A stretch of 64,000 nucleotides of DNA from Pseudomonadota bacterium (lineage in GTDB: Bacteria; Desulfobacterota; Desulfovibrionia; Desulfovibrionales; Desulfomicrobiaceae): NCBI GenBank assembly GCA_018902545.1, contig JAHIQM010000002.1, positions 62,001 through 126,000 on the forward strand, read 5' to 3'. The notes beneath the pieces were generated by a model. That model was not told the DNA's origin. It did not search any database and was given only the letters and a program-made list of their open reading frames with translations. Below are positions 44,687 through 53,601 of this stretch, in pieces. A program made the translations under genes and the position numbers. Each line of letters opens with the position of its first letter. The first letter of the stretch is position 1.

Positions 44687-45019
44687 ATGCTCAACAAAAG
44701 AAAATCTCCGAGAAAGGCCAGCCTTGAGCAGTGCAGCGTGGAGCTGTACGCATCTGCCAGAGGCCCGTACCCGTCCCGCGTCGTCAACTACAGCGACCGG
44801 GGCCTGATGATCGAGATGGATCACCCCCTGACCGCGGGAGAACCCGTAAAAATCCTTTTCCGCCCCGGAGCCGAAAACGCGCAGCGGCTGGGCGAAAGCT
44901 ACTGCGTGGGCATGGTCCGCTGGTGCGCCCCGCAGGAAGGGCTGTTTTCCGGCAGATACGGAGTCGGTCTGGAGATGGCGCAAGCCTCCGCCAGAAGGAA
45001 GACTTTCCGGGCGGCCTGA
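44687..45019 (+). CDS. PilZ-domain protein, probable c-di-GMP binder
   Basis: The 110-residue single-domain product has an N-terminal arginine motif RKSPRK (R5 and R9 form the R-x3-R element) and NYSDRGLM (34-41), the (D/N)-x-S-x-x-G element. Together these are the c-di-GMP-binding signature. The rest fits the small beta barrel, ending in YGVGLEM. It likely couples c-di-GMP to a protein target, not identified here. GGGAGG lies 9 nt before the ATG. A terminator follows 112 nt later. Confidence 0.85.
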   Translation: MLNKRKSPRKASLEQCSVELYASARGPYPSRVVNYSDRGLMIEMDHPLTAGEPVKILFRPGAENAQRLGESYCVGMVRWCAPQEGLFSGRYGVGLEMAQASARRKTFRAA

Positions 45020-45131
45020 CGCCTCGCGGCATTCAGTCTGAATGACGGATTCCGAAAAAACGGGACCGGTTACGTTTTGCGTGCATCGCACCGCCCAAGG
45101 TTTTGACTTCTCCCGAACAACCACGGCAACC

Positions 45132-45163
45132 AAAGCCACCCGCAATCACCGGGTGGCTTTTTT
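45132..45163 (+). terminator. Intrinsic terminator after the PilZ gene
   Basis: An 11-bp stem (AAAGCCACCCG / CGGGTGGCTTT, 45132-45142 with 45150-45160) with a 7-nt loop, followed by TTTG. It sits just before the DksA/TraR-type gene. Confidence 0.85.
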
Positions 45164-45185
45164 GTAACACTCAAGGACGTGATTT

Positions 45186-45518
45186 ATGACTCCAGAACAA
45201 CGCCGGGAAATCAGAACGCGCATCGAAAAGCGCATGGAAGAACTCAAAATCACCATCGCCCAACTGGAGGAAACCTCCAAGCCGGTGTCTCTGGACCAGC
45301 CTATCGGACGACTGTCGCGCATGGACTCCATCGCCAACCAGGCCATCAGCGGCCAGCGCCTGACCGACTCCAGGCGTACGCTGATGCGGCTCGAACGGGC
45401 CATGGACAAGGTTGACGACGAACATTTCGGGGTCTGCGCCGAATGCGGCGAAGACATCGCCCCCGGCCGTCTGCTGGTCATGCCCGAAGCCACGCTGTGC
45501 GTGGACTGCGCGGAGTAG
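45186..45518 (+). CDS. DksA/TraR-family zinc-finger transcription factor
   Basis: The 110-residue product has an N-terminal coiled coil (about 3-30 and 57-78) and the C-terminal C4 zinc finger CAEC (84-87) and CVDC (105-108). It is shorter than E. coli DksA and closer to TraR/YocK-type proteins. The coiled-coil tip lacks an obvious DxxDxA acidic motif, though RMDSIAN occupies a similar place. It would bind the RNA polymerase secondary channel. It is followed closely by the DUF1566 gene. Confidence 0.85.
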   Translation: MTPEQRREIRTRIEKRMEELKITIAQLEETSKPVSLDQPIGRLSRMDSIANQAISGQRLTDSRRTLMRLERAMDKVDDEHFGVCAECGEDIAPGRLLVMPEATLCVDCAE

Positions 45519-45526
45519 CGTCGCCC

Positions 45527-46531
45527 ATGTCCTCCCGCACCTTCCGCCACATACTGGCCACGGGCCAGACCGAATGCTTCGATGCCGCCGGAAGGCCCGC
45601 GGACTGCATGGGCAGCGGCCAGAACGGGGAATTCCGGACCGGCCTTCCCTGGCCGGTTCCACGGTTTGACCTGCTGGAAAGCGACTTGGCCCTGGATCGC
45701 CTGACGGGTCTGGTCTGGACCCGCACGGCCAGCCTTGGGGATTTTCCCATGAGTTGGTCCGAGGCACTGGAAGCGGTAGCCCGGATGAACGACGAAAACG
45801 CCTTCGGCCATGCCGACTGGCGGCTCCCCAATCGCCGCGAGCTTTCGAGCCTGGTCAGCTACAGCCACCATCGCCCGGCTCTTCCTGCGCAGCATCCGTT
45901 CACGGTCAGCCAGACCTGGTACTGGACCTCGACCACGGCAAGCATGGCACTGAACCATGCCTGGTACGTGCATCTGGAAGGCGGCCGCATGTTCTACGGA
46001 GACAAGACTCGTGACGCCATGGTCTGGCCGGTGCGGGGACAGAGTACCGTGCTTTCGCGCACCGGACAGCGGCGATGCTGGGACGCCGCAGGGGGCGTCA
46101 TCGGCTGCGCGGCAACAGGCCAGGACGGGGAGTTGCGCAACGGCGCTCCCTGGCCGGAGCCACGATTTGTGGTGGAAGAAGGCGGGGTGCGGGATATGCT
46201 GACAGGACTTTTGTGGGCGAAGTCAACGGATCATCTGGGGATCTGTTCCTGGGAGGAAGCTCTGTCGGCCGCGACAAGGCCGCGCGAAAAGGGCCGCAAC
46301 TGGCGTCTGCCGACCATCCGCGAACTGGAATCGCTGGTCGACGCCGAGCATCACAACCCCGCCCTGCCCGAAAACCATCCCTTCACGGACATCCGCGAAG
46401 CCTACTGGTCCTCGACCAGCAGCGCCTACGCCCCGGACTGGGCCTACTGCCTGTACCTGCACAAGGGGGCCGTGGGCGTCGGCTTCAAGGCCAAGCGTGA
46501 ATTTCACGCCTGGTTTGTATGCCAGGATTGA
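45527..46531 (+). CDS. Protein with two DUF1566 (Lcl C-terminal-like) repeats
   Basis: The 334-residue product has a duplicated domain. Each copy has TGLVW/TGLLW, W.EAL, NWRLPN/NWRLPT, RELESL/RELSSL, H.PALP..HPF, YWTST/YWSST and a closing aromatic strand. The repeats cover about 45-165 and 215-334, each preceded by TGQ..CFDAAG / TGQRRCWDAAG. There is no signal peptide. The domain occurs in surface and sensory proteins and its function is unsettled. The start is 8 nt after the DksA-type stop, so co-transcription is likely. Confidence 0.82.
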   Translation: MSSRTFRHILATGQTECFDAAGRPADCMGSGQNGEFRTGLPWPVPRFDLLESDLALDRLTGLVWTRTASLGDFPMSWSEALEAVARMNDENAFGHADWRLPNRRELSSLVSYSHHRPALPAQHPFTVSQTWYWTSTTASMALNHAWYVHLEGGRMFYGDKTRDAMVWPVRGQSTVLSRTGQRRCWDAAGGVIGCAATGQDGELRNGAPWPEPRFVVEEGGVRDMLTGLLWAKSTDHLGICSWEEALSAATRPREKGRNWRLPTIRELESLVDAEHHNPALPENHPFTDIREAYWSSTSSAYAPDWAYCLYLHKGAVGVGFKAKREFHAWFVCQD

Positions 46532-46614
46532 GCCCGGGGCTCACGCCGATGCTCCGCGCCGCGCCGGGGGGAGACGGCATGCAGGGAAAACACGTCGGCA
46601 AAATTTGCAAAGGC

Positions 46615-47364
46615 CTAGTCGAGGTACTTCTCCTCGATCCTGCCAATGGTCCCGTCGTCCAGCATCTTCCGGAGTTCTTCATTGAAACGCTCCACGAATT
46701 CCCGGGAAACGCGGATCTTGGAAAACCCCATGACCGTACCCTTGTCGCCCGGCGTCCGCAGGCTGAAAGGAGCCTGTTTCACTTCGGCCATCCTGCCCGT
46801 GGCCAGGAGTTCGTGCTTGCCGACAATGCTGTTGACGATAAGCGCATCAAACCGCCCCTCCAGCAGCATGCCCAAGAGGCTTGGGATGTGCGGCGCCACA
46901 ACCTTCTCGATGGCCGGGTCATCGGCGAACGCGGAGGGAAAGACGAAACCGCGCACCACCCCCACTTTCCTGCCCCGCAGGTCCTCGATGCGCTCTGGCT
47001 GAAAGGCGGAATCTTTTCTGGTGAAGAAAATATAGCTCGTATCGGTTCGGTAGGGCAGCGACCAGTGCAGGTACTCGTCCCGCTCGGCCCGATAGCTCAA
47101 TGAGGTGGTCAGATCCGCTTGACCCTCTTCCAGCATGACCAGCGCCCGTTTAAATGGAATCAGCTTAATGGCGGTCCTGATGCCCATGTTTTCCAGCGCA
47201 GTCATGGCTATCTCCATGTCTATTCCGGGTCCGTCGGAATGGTTCTCCGGCATCACGTACGGAGGATAGGGGGAGTTTGCCAGAATCACTTCCGCAGGAA
47301 GCGGCTGGGCCACGGTCTGGCCAGGAAAAGACAAAAGAGCTAAGTACAAAATAATTCTGAGCAT
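46615..47364 (-). CDS. Orphan family 3 solute-binding protein
   Basis: The 249-residue product has a signal peptide (about 1-19) and the SBP_bac_3 fold: ANSPYPPYVMPENHSDGPGIDME, MLEEGQADLTTSLSYRAERDEYL cut here into its ends, and IEDLRGRKVGVVRG. It would bind an amino acid or similar polar ligand in the periplasm. No ABC permease or ATPase gene is adjacent, so it may serve sensing or a transporter elsewhere. GAGAGG precedes the ATG. It stands alone on the minus strand. Confidence 0.82.
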   Translation of the reverse strand: MLRIILYLALLSFPGQTVAQPLPAEVILANSPYPPYVMPENHSDGPGIDMEIAMTALENMGIRTAIKLIPFKRALVMLEEGQADLTTSLSYRAERDEYLHWSLPYRTDTSYIFFTRKDSAFQPERIEDLRGRKVGVVRGFVFPSAFADDPAIEKVVAPHIPSLLGMLLEGRFDALIVNSIVGKHELLATGRMAEVKQAPFSLRTPGDKGTVMGFSKIRVSREFVERFNEELRKMLDDGTIGRIEEKYLD

Positions 47365-47538
47365 ATCGGGCCTCTCAATTCCTCGGCTTAGGCTGAACGC
47401 AGACCGGAAACACAAAGCGCTCATGAAGACCGCCCTTGAGCGTCTATGCCACCCCGCGCCCCGGCACGCAACGGCCCGCGACGATAATGACGTCGGCTTG
47501 GGCGAGGTGGTCGGAACAAAGAGTGCTCAAGGGAAACT

Positions 47539-47687
47539 TCTTTTTAAGACGCCACTGCGAAAAGTCGCGAAAGAACCTGAGTGTCATTCCCGCGAAGGCG
47601 GGAATCCATTCTTTTCAGATAGTTAAAAAAGGCATGGATCCCCTTCTTCAAGGGGATGACGACTTTTTGCAGTGACGTCTTTTTAAG
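47539..47687. repeat. Terminal-inverted-repeat element (MITE-like), about 150 bp
   Basis: The inverted ends AAGACGCCACTGCGAAAAGTCG and its partner near 47660-47681 match at 19 of 21 positions. Inside are two hairpin-forming units in opposite orientation: one around CATTCCCGCGAAGGCGGGAAT, cut short here (47583-47608), the other around ATCCCCTTCTTCAAGGGGAT (47636-47658). The two share a GTCAT..CCC..GAAG..GGG..TCCAT plan. A perfect 10-bp direct repeat TCTTTTTAAG flanks both ends (47539-47548 and 47678-47687), as a target duplication would. There is no coding content. The GCGAAGGCGGGAAT motif is a widely dispersed bacterial repeat. Confidence 0.8.
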
Positions 47688-47929
47688 GCTTGCCGAAAAA
47701 TAAAGTGGCGTATGATGCGCATTTTCCTTTTCACGGCAAGGGGCTAAAGAAATGAGCGATGCGAGCGGCGCCCCGCATGCTATGGAATTTTTCCCGCCGA
47801 CCCGGCTTTCCCTTTACACGATGGCGGCAATTGAGCAGTAATTTTTTGAGGAGCCACACAATCATCCTGATGAACCCTTCTCTTGACTTGCTCAGGGAAA
47901 CCTCACGAAAATTCGTGGAGGAAGGACGC

Positions 47930-48937
47930 ATGGCAAAATCTTTTGAGTCACACAAAGCGGCCCGAAATATTCTCGCCATTTGCGCCGTCGCGCTGATTCT
48001 CCTCGCCCCTCCCGCCGCTGCGCAGGATCTCCAGATGCTGCGCATTGGCACAGGAGGGCTGCTTGGCGTGTATTACCCTGTGGGCAAGGCCCTGGCCGAA
48101 GGGATCACCAAAGCCGCCATCGCGCCGGATCTTATTGCGGTGGAGCAGACAAGCGGAGGGTCCGTAGACAACCTTCACGCCCTGCTTGCCGGAGAAATCG
48201 AAGTCGGACTGGTGCAGGCGGATGTCGCCCATCGGGCCCTGCAAAGAGAAGAGCCCTTTACGGAACTCGGCGGGGCAGACCAGGTGCGCGCCGTGGCCAG
48301 CCTGTATCCGGAGCACCTTCAGATTCTCACCAGACGCGACGCAGGCATTCGAAGGATTCAGGATTTTCGGGGCAAGTCGGTGTCCCTGGACGAAGTCGGT
48401 TCAGGCACCCTCGCGGTCATGCGCATTGTCCTCGATGCTCACGGCCTCGGGGAAAAGGATTTTGACCCGGTCTATCTGAAGCCCGAGTTCACCCAGGAGC
48501 GTCTGGCCGGTGGCAAATTGCAGGGTTTCTGCCTCATGGCCGGCACTCCGACCAAGGCCATCGCCGACATCATCAACCAGGATTACTCTCTGGTGCCAAT
48601 CGAACCGGAAATCGGTGCCCGTATCAGCCATGCCTACCCCTACCTCGCTGCGGGATTCATCCCCGCAGACGCGTACCAGGGGGTTCCGCAAACTCCGACC
48701 CTCGAAGTCCACGCCCTGATGGTGGTCCGGGACGATATGGATGAGCAGCTGGTGTACCGGATGACCGAGGCTCTCTGGAACGAACAGACGCAGACCCTGT
48801 TGCGCGAGGCCCATCCGCAGGGCCAGCATGTAACTCTTGATTCATCGCTGAGCGGCATATCCATCCAGCTGCATCCCGGTGCCCGGCGGTTCTACGAAGA
48901 CAAGGGGCTCCTGCCGCGTGGGAGCAGCCTGCCGTGA
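47930..48937 (+). CDS. TAXI-family (TRAP-type) periplasmic binding protein
   Basis: The 335-residue product has a signal peptide (about 1-31) and the TAXI signature: LRIGTGGLLGVYYPVGKALA, SGGSVDNLHALLAGEIEVGLVQADVAHRA (ends quoted, about 65-93), and FRGKSVSLDEVGSGT. The family normally delivers organic acids to TRAP transporters. Here no DctM/DctQ-type membrane gene is present. Instead the stop overlaps the GTG start of a hybrid kinase by 4 nt. GGAGGAAGG precedes the ATG. A sensing role with the kinase is inferred. Confidence 0.88.
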   Translation: MAKSFESHKAARNILAICAVALILLAPPAAAQDLQMLRIGTGGLLGVYYPVGKALAEGITKAAIAPDLIAVEQTSGGSVDNLHALLAGEIEVGLVQADVAHRALQREEPFTELGGADQVRAVASLYPEHLQILTRRDAGIRRIQDFRGKSVSLDEVGSGTLAVMRIVLDAHGLGEKDFDPVYLKPEFTQERLAGGKLQGFCLMAGTPTKAIADIINQDYSLVPIEPEIGARISHAYPYLAAGFIPADAYQGVPQTPTLEVHALMVVRDDMDEQLVYRMTEALWNEQTQTLLREAHPQGQHVTLDSSLSGISIQLHPGARRFYEDKGLLPRGSSLP

Positions 48938-51120
48938 AACTGTCCAGACGAGACGCGGAGTCATCTTTCTGGATCATCGTCGCAGCGCTTGTGGTGATGA
49001 TCTTAAGCGCCGGCGTCTTTATCAACCTGACCCTGCGTTCCCTGGAGCGCAACCTGCCCACCACCCTGCTCGGCCAGCTCGAATACCTGAACCGGGTCAC
49101 GGATGGACTCAGCCACCTGACGACGACTGCCGCCGTCATTGCTCACAGTCCCGAGCCCGCAGCCCTCTCGCGCATGGTAAAGGACGTTGACGGAGTCTTT
49201 GCGGAGCTGGTGCAGATGCGCAACACCTACGTTTTCGACAATCTGGTCCAGGCCTCAGCCTTTCATTCCGCCGTGGCCCCTTCCCTGGTAGACGTCCGGC
49301 AATGGCTGACCCAGGGTGTTTCAGGCCAGTCCCCTGACTCGCCCCTGACCCTGCACATCGTTCACTCACGGCTGCACAACACGCTCATGAAGGCATCCTC
49401 CCTGCGCAACGAATCCCACGCCGCGGCCCAGGCCGTCCTCCACGATCAACGCAGCAGTCTGGAAAAATTCATCAGCGGGGTCAACCTGCTCCTGCTGCTG
49501 ACCGCCCTAATCTCCCTGCTGGTCCTGGCCCTGATGTTCCGGCAGCAGAGTCTCGCACGCCGCGAGTCCAGGGCGCAGGCCGAGCGCGAGCTGCTCATCA
49601 CCATCCTTGAATCGACCAGCGACCTCGTTTGCACCGTCGGGCCTGACGGACAGCTCACCTTTCTCAACCAGGCCGGACGCAGGCTGCTGGGTATGGACGC
49701 AGAAGAGCCCCTGGGCGGCCGTACCATCGCCGACCTGCATCCCGCCTGGGCCATGGAGAAAATCCGCATGAAAGGCCTGCCCGCAGCCGCTTCTCCGGCC
49801 GGGCTGTGGGAAGGGGAAAACGCCGTCCTGCACCGGGACGGGCGGGAGATTCCCGTCTCGCAGGTCATCTTGTGCCATGGCCGCAGCGACAATTTTATCG
49901 GGCATTACTCCATCATCATGCGCGACATCACCGAATACAAGCGCTCCGAGGCGGCGCTGCTCCATTCCAAACTGCAAGCCGAATTCGCCAACCAGGCCAA
50001 AAGCGAATTTCTGGCCAATATGAGCCACGAAATACGCACGCCCATCAACGGCGTCATGGGTATGCTGCAACTGCTTCAGGCTGGCACCCTCGATGCCGAG
50101 CAGACAAGTTACACAACAACTGCCATCCAATCCTGCAAACGGCTGGTGCGCCTTTTAAGCGACATTCTGGATCTCTCCCGCATCGAGGCCAAAAAGCTCT
50201 CCATCCAGCTCGCCCCCATGAGCGTTTCGAACGTCTTTTGCCAGACCCGCGACCTTTTTTTGCCCATCGCGCACAAAGCGGAGGTCGAACTGTGTTTTGA
50301 CACGGACCCGACTCTTCCGGCGAAAGTCCTCGGAGATGCGGCCCGCTTGCAGCAGGTGCTGTTCAACCTGGTCGGCAATGCCCTCAAGTTCACCCCGTCA
50401 GGCAACGTCACGGTTGCGGCTCACGCTCTTTCGCCCCTGAAACCGGGGCATGGCAGGGTGCTCTTTTCGGTTTGCGACACGGGCATCGGCATCCCTGACG
50501 AAAATCTGGGCACCCTTTTCGAACCGTTTTCCCAGGTCGATTCGGGATATACCCGCTCACATCAGGGCGCAGGCCTCGGTTTGTCGATCTGTAAACGCCT
50601 GGTGCATCTCATGGGCGGGAGCATCTCCGTTGTCAGCGAGGCGGGTGTGGGCACGAGCATATATTTCACCCTGGACTTCGAGGTCGAGTCGGGCCTTGAG
50701 CGCTTTACCTTGGCCAAGGACGCCGTCCCGACCATCTCTCTGGGCGGAAGGAAAATCCTCCTGGCCGAGGACGATCCCGTCAGCGCCATGGCCGCACGCG
50801 CGGTACTGCAGAAGCAAGGCGCCACGGTGAGCCATGTCCAGGACGGTCAAGCGGCGATTGAAGCCTTGACCCGCGATACTTTCGATCTGGTGCTTATGGA
50901 CGTGCAGATGCCGGTCATGGATGGAGTGGAAGCCACCAAGGCCATCCGCGCGGGCCGTTGCGGAGAAGGGAGCAGGAATATCCCCATCGTCGCGCTCACA
51001 GCCTACGCCATGGCCGGAGACAAGGACATATTTCTGGATGCAGGCATGAACGGCTACGTGGAAAAGCCCGTGACCATCAAAGATCTGCTGCTCGCCATTA
51101 GCAATGTTCTGGAACATTGA
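48934..51120 (+). CDS. Hybrid histidine kinase coupled to the TAXI protein
   Basis: The GTG start overlaps the TAXI stop. The 728-residue product has a membrane helix (about 12-32), a helical periplasmic region (to about 175), a second helix (about 182-203) and a PAS domain (about 220-340; [15 protein letters not shown]). HisKA has H365 ([15 protein letters not shown]), HATPase has DTGIGIPD and [12 protein letters not shown], and the receiver has D656 ([11 protein letters not shown]). The small periplasmic domain fits one that reads the state of a bound partner protein. Its HisKA-HATPase-REC core is a close paralogue of the kinase at 31671. Confidence 0.92.
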   Translation: MKLSRRDAESSFWIIVAALVVMILSAGVFINLTLRSLERNLPTTLLGQLEYLNRVTDGLSHLTTTAAVIAHSPEPAALSRMVKDVDGVFAELVQMRNTYVFDNLVQASAFHSAVAPSLVDVRQWLTQGVSGQSPDSPLTLHIVHSRLHNTLMKASSLRNESHAAAQAVLHDQRSSLEKFISGVNLLLLLTALISLLVLALMFRQQSLARRESRAQAERELLITILESTSDLVCTVGPDGQLTFLNQAGRRLLGMDAEEPLGGRTIADLHPAWAMEKIRMKGLPAAASPAGLWEGENAVLHRDGREIPVSQVILCHGRSDNFIGHYSIIMRDITEYKRSEAALLHSKLQAEFANQAKSEFLANMSHEIRTPINGVMGMLQLLQAGTLDAEQTSYTTTAIQSCKRLVRLLSDILDLSRIEAKKLSIQLAPMSVSNVFCQTRDLFLPIAHKAEVELCFDTDPTLPAKVLGDAARLQQVLFNLVGNALKFTPSGNVTVAAHALSPLKPGHGRVLFSVCDTGIGIPDENLGTLFEPFSQVDSGYTRSHQGAGLGLSICKRLVHLMGGSISVVSEAGVGTSIYFTLDFEVESGLERFTLAKDAVPTISLGGRKILLAEDDPVSAMAARAVLQKQGATVSHVQDGQAAIEALTRDTFDLVLMDVQMPVMDGVEATKAIRAGRCGEGSRNIPIVALTAYAMAGDKDIFLDAGMNGYVEKPVTIKDLLLAISNVLEH

Positions 51121-51163
51121 ACCACTTGCGTGCATTGACGGAACGCCCCCGCCACTCTATCTG

Positions 51164-51169
51164 TATAAT
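51164..51169 (+). promoter_or_regulatory. Candidate -10 element for the OmpA-like lipoprotein
   Basis: A perfect TATAAT 33 nt before the start codon. A TTGACG lies too far upstream (23-nt spacing) to pair with it, so the -35 is weak or activator-dependent. Confidence 0.4.
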
Positions 51170-51202
51170 GTGTCTAAAAAAATCATCCCCAAAGGAATCA
51201 CC

Positions 51203-51874
51203 ATGAAAAAAATAACTCTGCTCGTCCTCATCGCCATCTTTGCCGCCAGCGGCTGCGCCACCATGCAGCAACAGTCCAAGACAACCAAGGGCGCCACCTA
51301 CGGGGCTCTCGGCGGGGCTGCGGCGGGGGCCGTGGTGGGCCAGGTCATCGGCAAGGACACCAAGGGAACCCTCATCGGCGCGGCGGCAGGAGCGGCCATC
51401 GGCGGTCTGGCCGGAGCCGGAGTAGGTCGCATGATGGACAACCAGGAAGCGGAAATGCGCCAGGCCCTGTCCCAGTCCGAAGAAGTGGCCGTTCGGCGCG
51501 AAGGCGACCTTTTGGCTCTGACCCTCAAGGGCGACGTGAGCTTTGCCGTGGACTCCGACGTGGTCCTGCCCGGCCTGTACAACGAACTTGACCGCATCGC
51601 CCAGGTTCTCATCCGATACCCCCAGACCACCATCGTGGTCGAGGGCCATACGGACAGCACCGGCTCCGACGCCTACAACCAGAGCCTGTCCGAACGCCGC
51701 GCCTGGAGCGTACAGCGCCTCCTCGTGGAACGCGGGGTTAATCCGTCACGCATCACGGCCATCGGCTATGGCGAATCCCGCCCCGTGGCCACCAACAACA
51801 CCCCGGAAGGCCGACAGATGAACCGCCGCGTTGAAATCCGCGTCAACCCGAACACCAGCCAGCAGCCCTACTAG
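51203..51874 (+). CDS. OmpA-family lipoprotein with glycine-zipper segment
   Basis: The 223-residue product has a lipoprotein signal ending at ASGC (C18). A glycine-zipper region at about 31-85 (YGALGGAAAGAVVG, LIGAAAGAAIGGLAGAGVG) could insert in the outer membrane. A C-terminal OmpA peptidoglycan-binding domain follows: VVEGHTDSTGSDAYN, LSERRAWSVQ, GYGESRPVATN and NRRVEIRV. It tethers outer membrane to cell wall; YiaD-like proteins have this design. AAAGGA precedes the ATG. It is monocistronic, with a strong hairpin 49 nt after the stop. Confidence 0.92.
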   Translation: MKKITLLVLIAIFAASGCATMQQQSKTTKGATYGALGGAAAGAVVGQVIGKDTKGTLIGAAAGAAIGGLAGAGVGRMMDNQEAEMRQALSQSEEVAVRREGDLLALTLKGDVSFAVDSDVVLPGLYNELDRIAQVLIRYPQTTIVVEGHTDSTGSDAYNQSLSERRAWSVQRLLVERGVNPSRITAIGYGESRPVATNNTPEGRQMNRRVEIRVNPNTSQQPY

Positions 51875-51922
51875 CGGCCTGTCCCCGGCCCTGGCCGGAA
51901 AGCCGCGCCATTCATCACCTTT

Positions 51923-51956
51923 CAACGGGTCTGTGCTTCAGGGCACAGGCCCGTTG
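51923..51956 (+). terminator. Strong hairpin after the OmpA-like gene
   Basis: A 14-bp stem (CAACGGGTCTGTGC with GCACAGGCCCGTTG, one G-T pair) with a 6-nt loop. No T run follows, so it may be a mRNA-stabilising or Rho-assisted 3' structure rather than a classic terminator. Confidence 0.5.
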
Positions 51957-52121
51957 CACGTTGGAGCCATGCTCCCTCGCTCGACCGGGACACGCTCCGG
52001 CTTTACCCGGCGCCCCCTCTTCCCAGCTTGATTGACAGTGCTCGCGCAAGACAGTATTTTTACGCACAAATCTATTCAAAATATAATTCATTTTTTAAAA
52101 TAAATCAATAGTATTAGAAAG

Positions 52122-52144
52122 ATGAATGAACCAATGCTATTCAT
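52122..52144. promoter_or_regulatory. Candidate operator palindrome upstream of the HipA-like gene
   Basis: ATGAAT (52122-52127) and ATTCAT (52139-52144) form an inverted pair 11 nt apart, 45 nt before the start codon. They sit in a conspicuously A+T-rich leader (52040-52190). The gene's own product has an N-terminal winged helix, so autoregulation here is plausible but unproven. Confidence 0.35.
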
Positions 52145-52189
52145 AACTCTAGTCTAACCGAAAATAAATCCGCTTCAAAGGATGAAATC

Positions 52190-53500
52190 ATGACTTTATC
52201 GCCAGCGGAATTTCTCGAGCAAGGCCCCGCCACTTCCAAGGAAATCCAGGTCGCGACCGGGCTTTCCCAGGCCGCCGTTTCCAGGCAACTGCAGCGGCTA
52301 AAGCATTGCGTCATCACGATCCGGTACGGACGGACCCCGCAGTATGTCATGACTCGAAACGCTTTCGGCGGCAATGACCGGCTGCCATTGGCCATGGTCG
52401 ACGCCTGCGGCGACGCTGTTCTCGTTGCCCATATCCGCCCGCTGGTGACCGGTGGCTTTTATGTCGAACCATCCGCGGAGATGTCGTCGCTGCTGCTGGG
52501 AGATAGGGGGGATGGACTCTTCGACGACCTTCCGTATTTCCTGCAGGACATGGGGCCGCAGGGATTCATCGGAAGGCAGATCGCAAAAGAGCTGCACGCG
52601 CGCTTCCCCGAGTTTCCCTCGGATCCTAAATGGTGGACAACGGATCATATAGGCAGATTTTTAATCTCCAATGGAGACGATCTTCCCGGCAACTTTAAAA
52701 TTGGAGAGCAGGCGCTACTGCGCGTGCGCCGGAATCCTGTACCCGTCGAAGACGCCGAGTATCCGCGTATGGCTGAAAAAGCCATGCACGGCGAAGTCCC
52801 TGGATCGTCCGCCGGAGGCGAGCAGCCAAAATTCACGGCGTTCAGCGCGAAGAGCACATCGCACGTCATCGTCAAGTTTTCACCTCCCGGTGACACTGAA
52901 ATATCAAGGAGATGGCGAGACATTCTGATCACCGAACACCACGCGGCCATGGCTTTGCGTAGCCAGGGCATTCCCGCTGCAGTAACGAGACTGCTTGAGG
53001 GCAGGGAGCGTCTTTTTCTGGAATCGCAGCGCTTTGACCGATCCGGCCAGCACGGACGAATGTCCATGATCTCGCTTGCATCCATCGACGCGGAGTTTGT
53101 CGGATCGGGCTCGAATTGGCCGCGCGTCATGAAGGCTCTGGCGGAAAGGGAACTGGTATCCCCAAAGCAGGTACATGATGCGGAATTCTTGTGGTGCTTC
53201 GGAAAACTGATTCACAATACGGACATGCATCTGGGGAATCTGAGCCTGGCCATGGACTCAAACGCATTCAGGCTCCTGCCTGCCTACGACATGTGCTCCA
53301 TGGGCTTTGCCCCAAGGAGTGGCGGCGAAGTGCTTCCGTATGGATTTACCCCGCAAAATCCTGAACGACTGGTTATTGATGATGAAACATATGGCGCAGT
53401 TCGCCGAGCTGCGATTGATTTTTGGGACAGCCTCACCCAGGACAGCATGATCTCGAAAGAACTCTATGTCTTCGGAAAAAGGTGGAGTTTACAAATGTAA
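52190..53500 (+). CDS. HipA-family serine/threonine kinase fused to a winged helix (YjjJ-like)
   Basis: The 436-residue product starts with an HTH (about 13-45; TSKEIQVATGLSQAAVSRQLQRL cut at its ends). The HipA fold follows, with the phosphate-loop motif SSAGGEQPKF (206-215), a VKF lysine (K229), the catalytic loop HNTDMHLGN (342-350, D345) and the metal-binding YDMCSM (D367). This matches the E. coli YjjJ type, which carries its DNA-binding part in cis instead of a HipB antitoxin. It would phosphorylate a protein target and slow growth; the target is unknown. The leader is A+T-rich and the coding sequence less GC-rich than its neighbours, which suggests transfer. Confidence 0.87.
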   Translation: MTLSPAEFLEQGPATSKEIQVATGLSQAAVSRQLQRLKHCVITIRYGRTPQYVMTRNAFGGNDRLPLAMVDACGDAVLVAHIRPLVTGGFYVEPSAEMSSLLLGDRGDGLFDDLPYFLQDMGPQGFIGRQIAKELHARFPEFPSDPKWWTTDHIGRFLISNGDDLPGNFKIGEQALLRVRRNPVPVEDAEYPRMAEKAMHGEVPGSSAGGEQPKFTAFSAKSTSHVIVKFSPPGDTEISRRWRDILITEHHAAMALRSQGIPAAVTRLLEGRERLFLESQRFDRSGQHGRMSMISLASIDAEFVGSGSNWPRVMKALAERELVSPKQVHDAEFLWCFGKLIHNTDMHLGNLSLAMDSNAFRLLPAYDMCSMGFAPRSGGEVLPYGFTPQNPERLVIDDETYGAVRRAAIDFWDSLTQDSMISKELYVFGKRWSLQM

Positions 53501-53601
53501 AGCGTGTTGCTCCATCGTACTCATACAGACGCTGAGAAAGAACTCTTGTGTTGCGATCAACATATGGTCAAGCAATAATCTTTTTAGTTTCTTTCAAAAC
53601 G

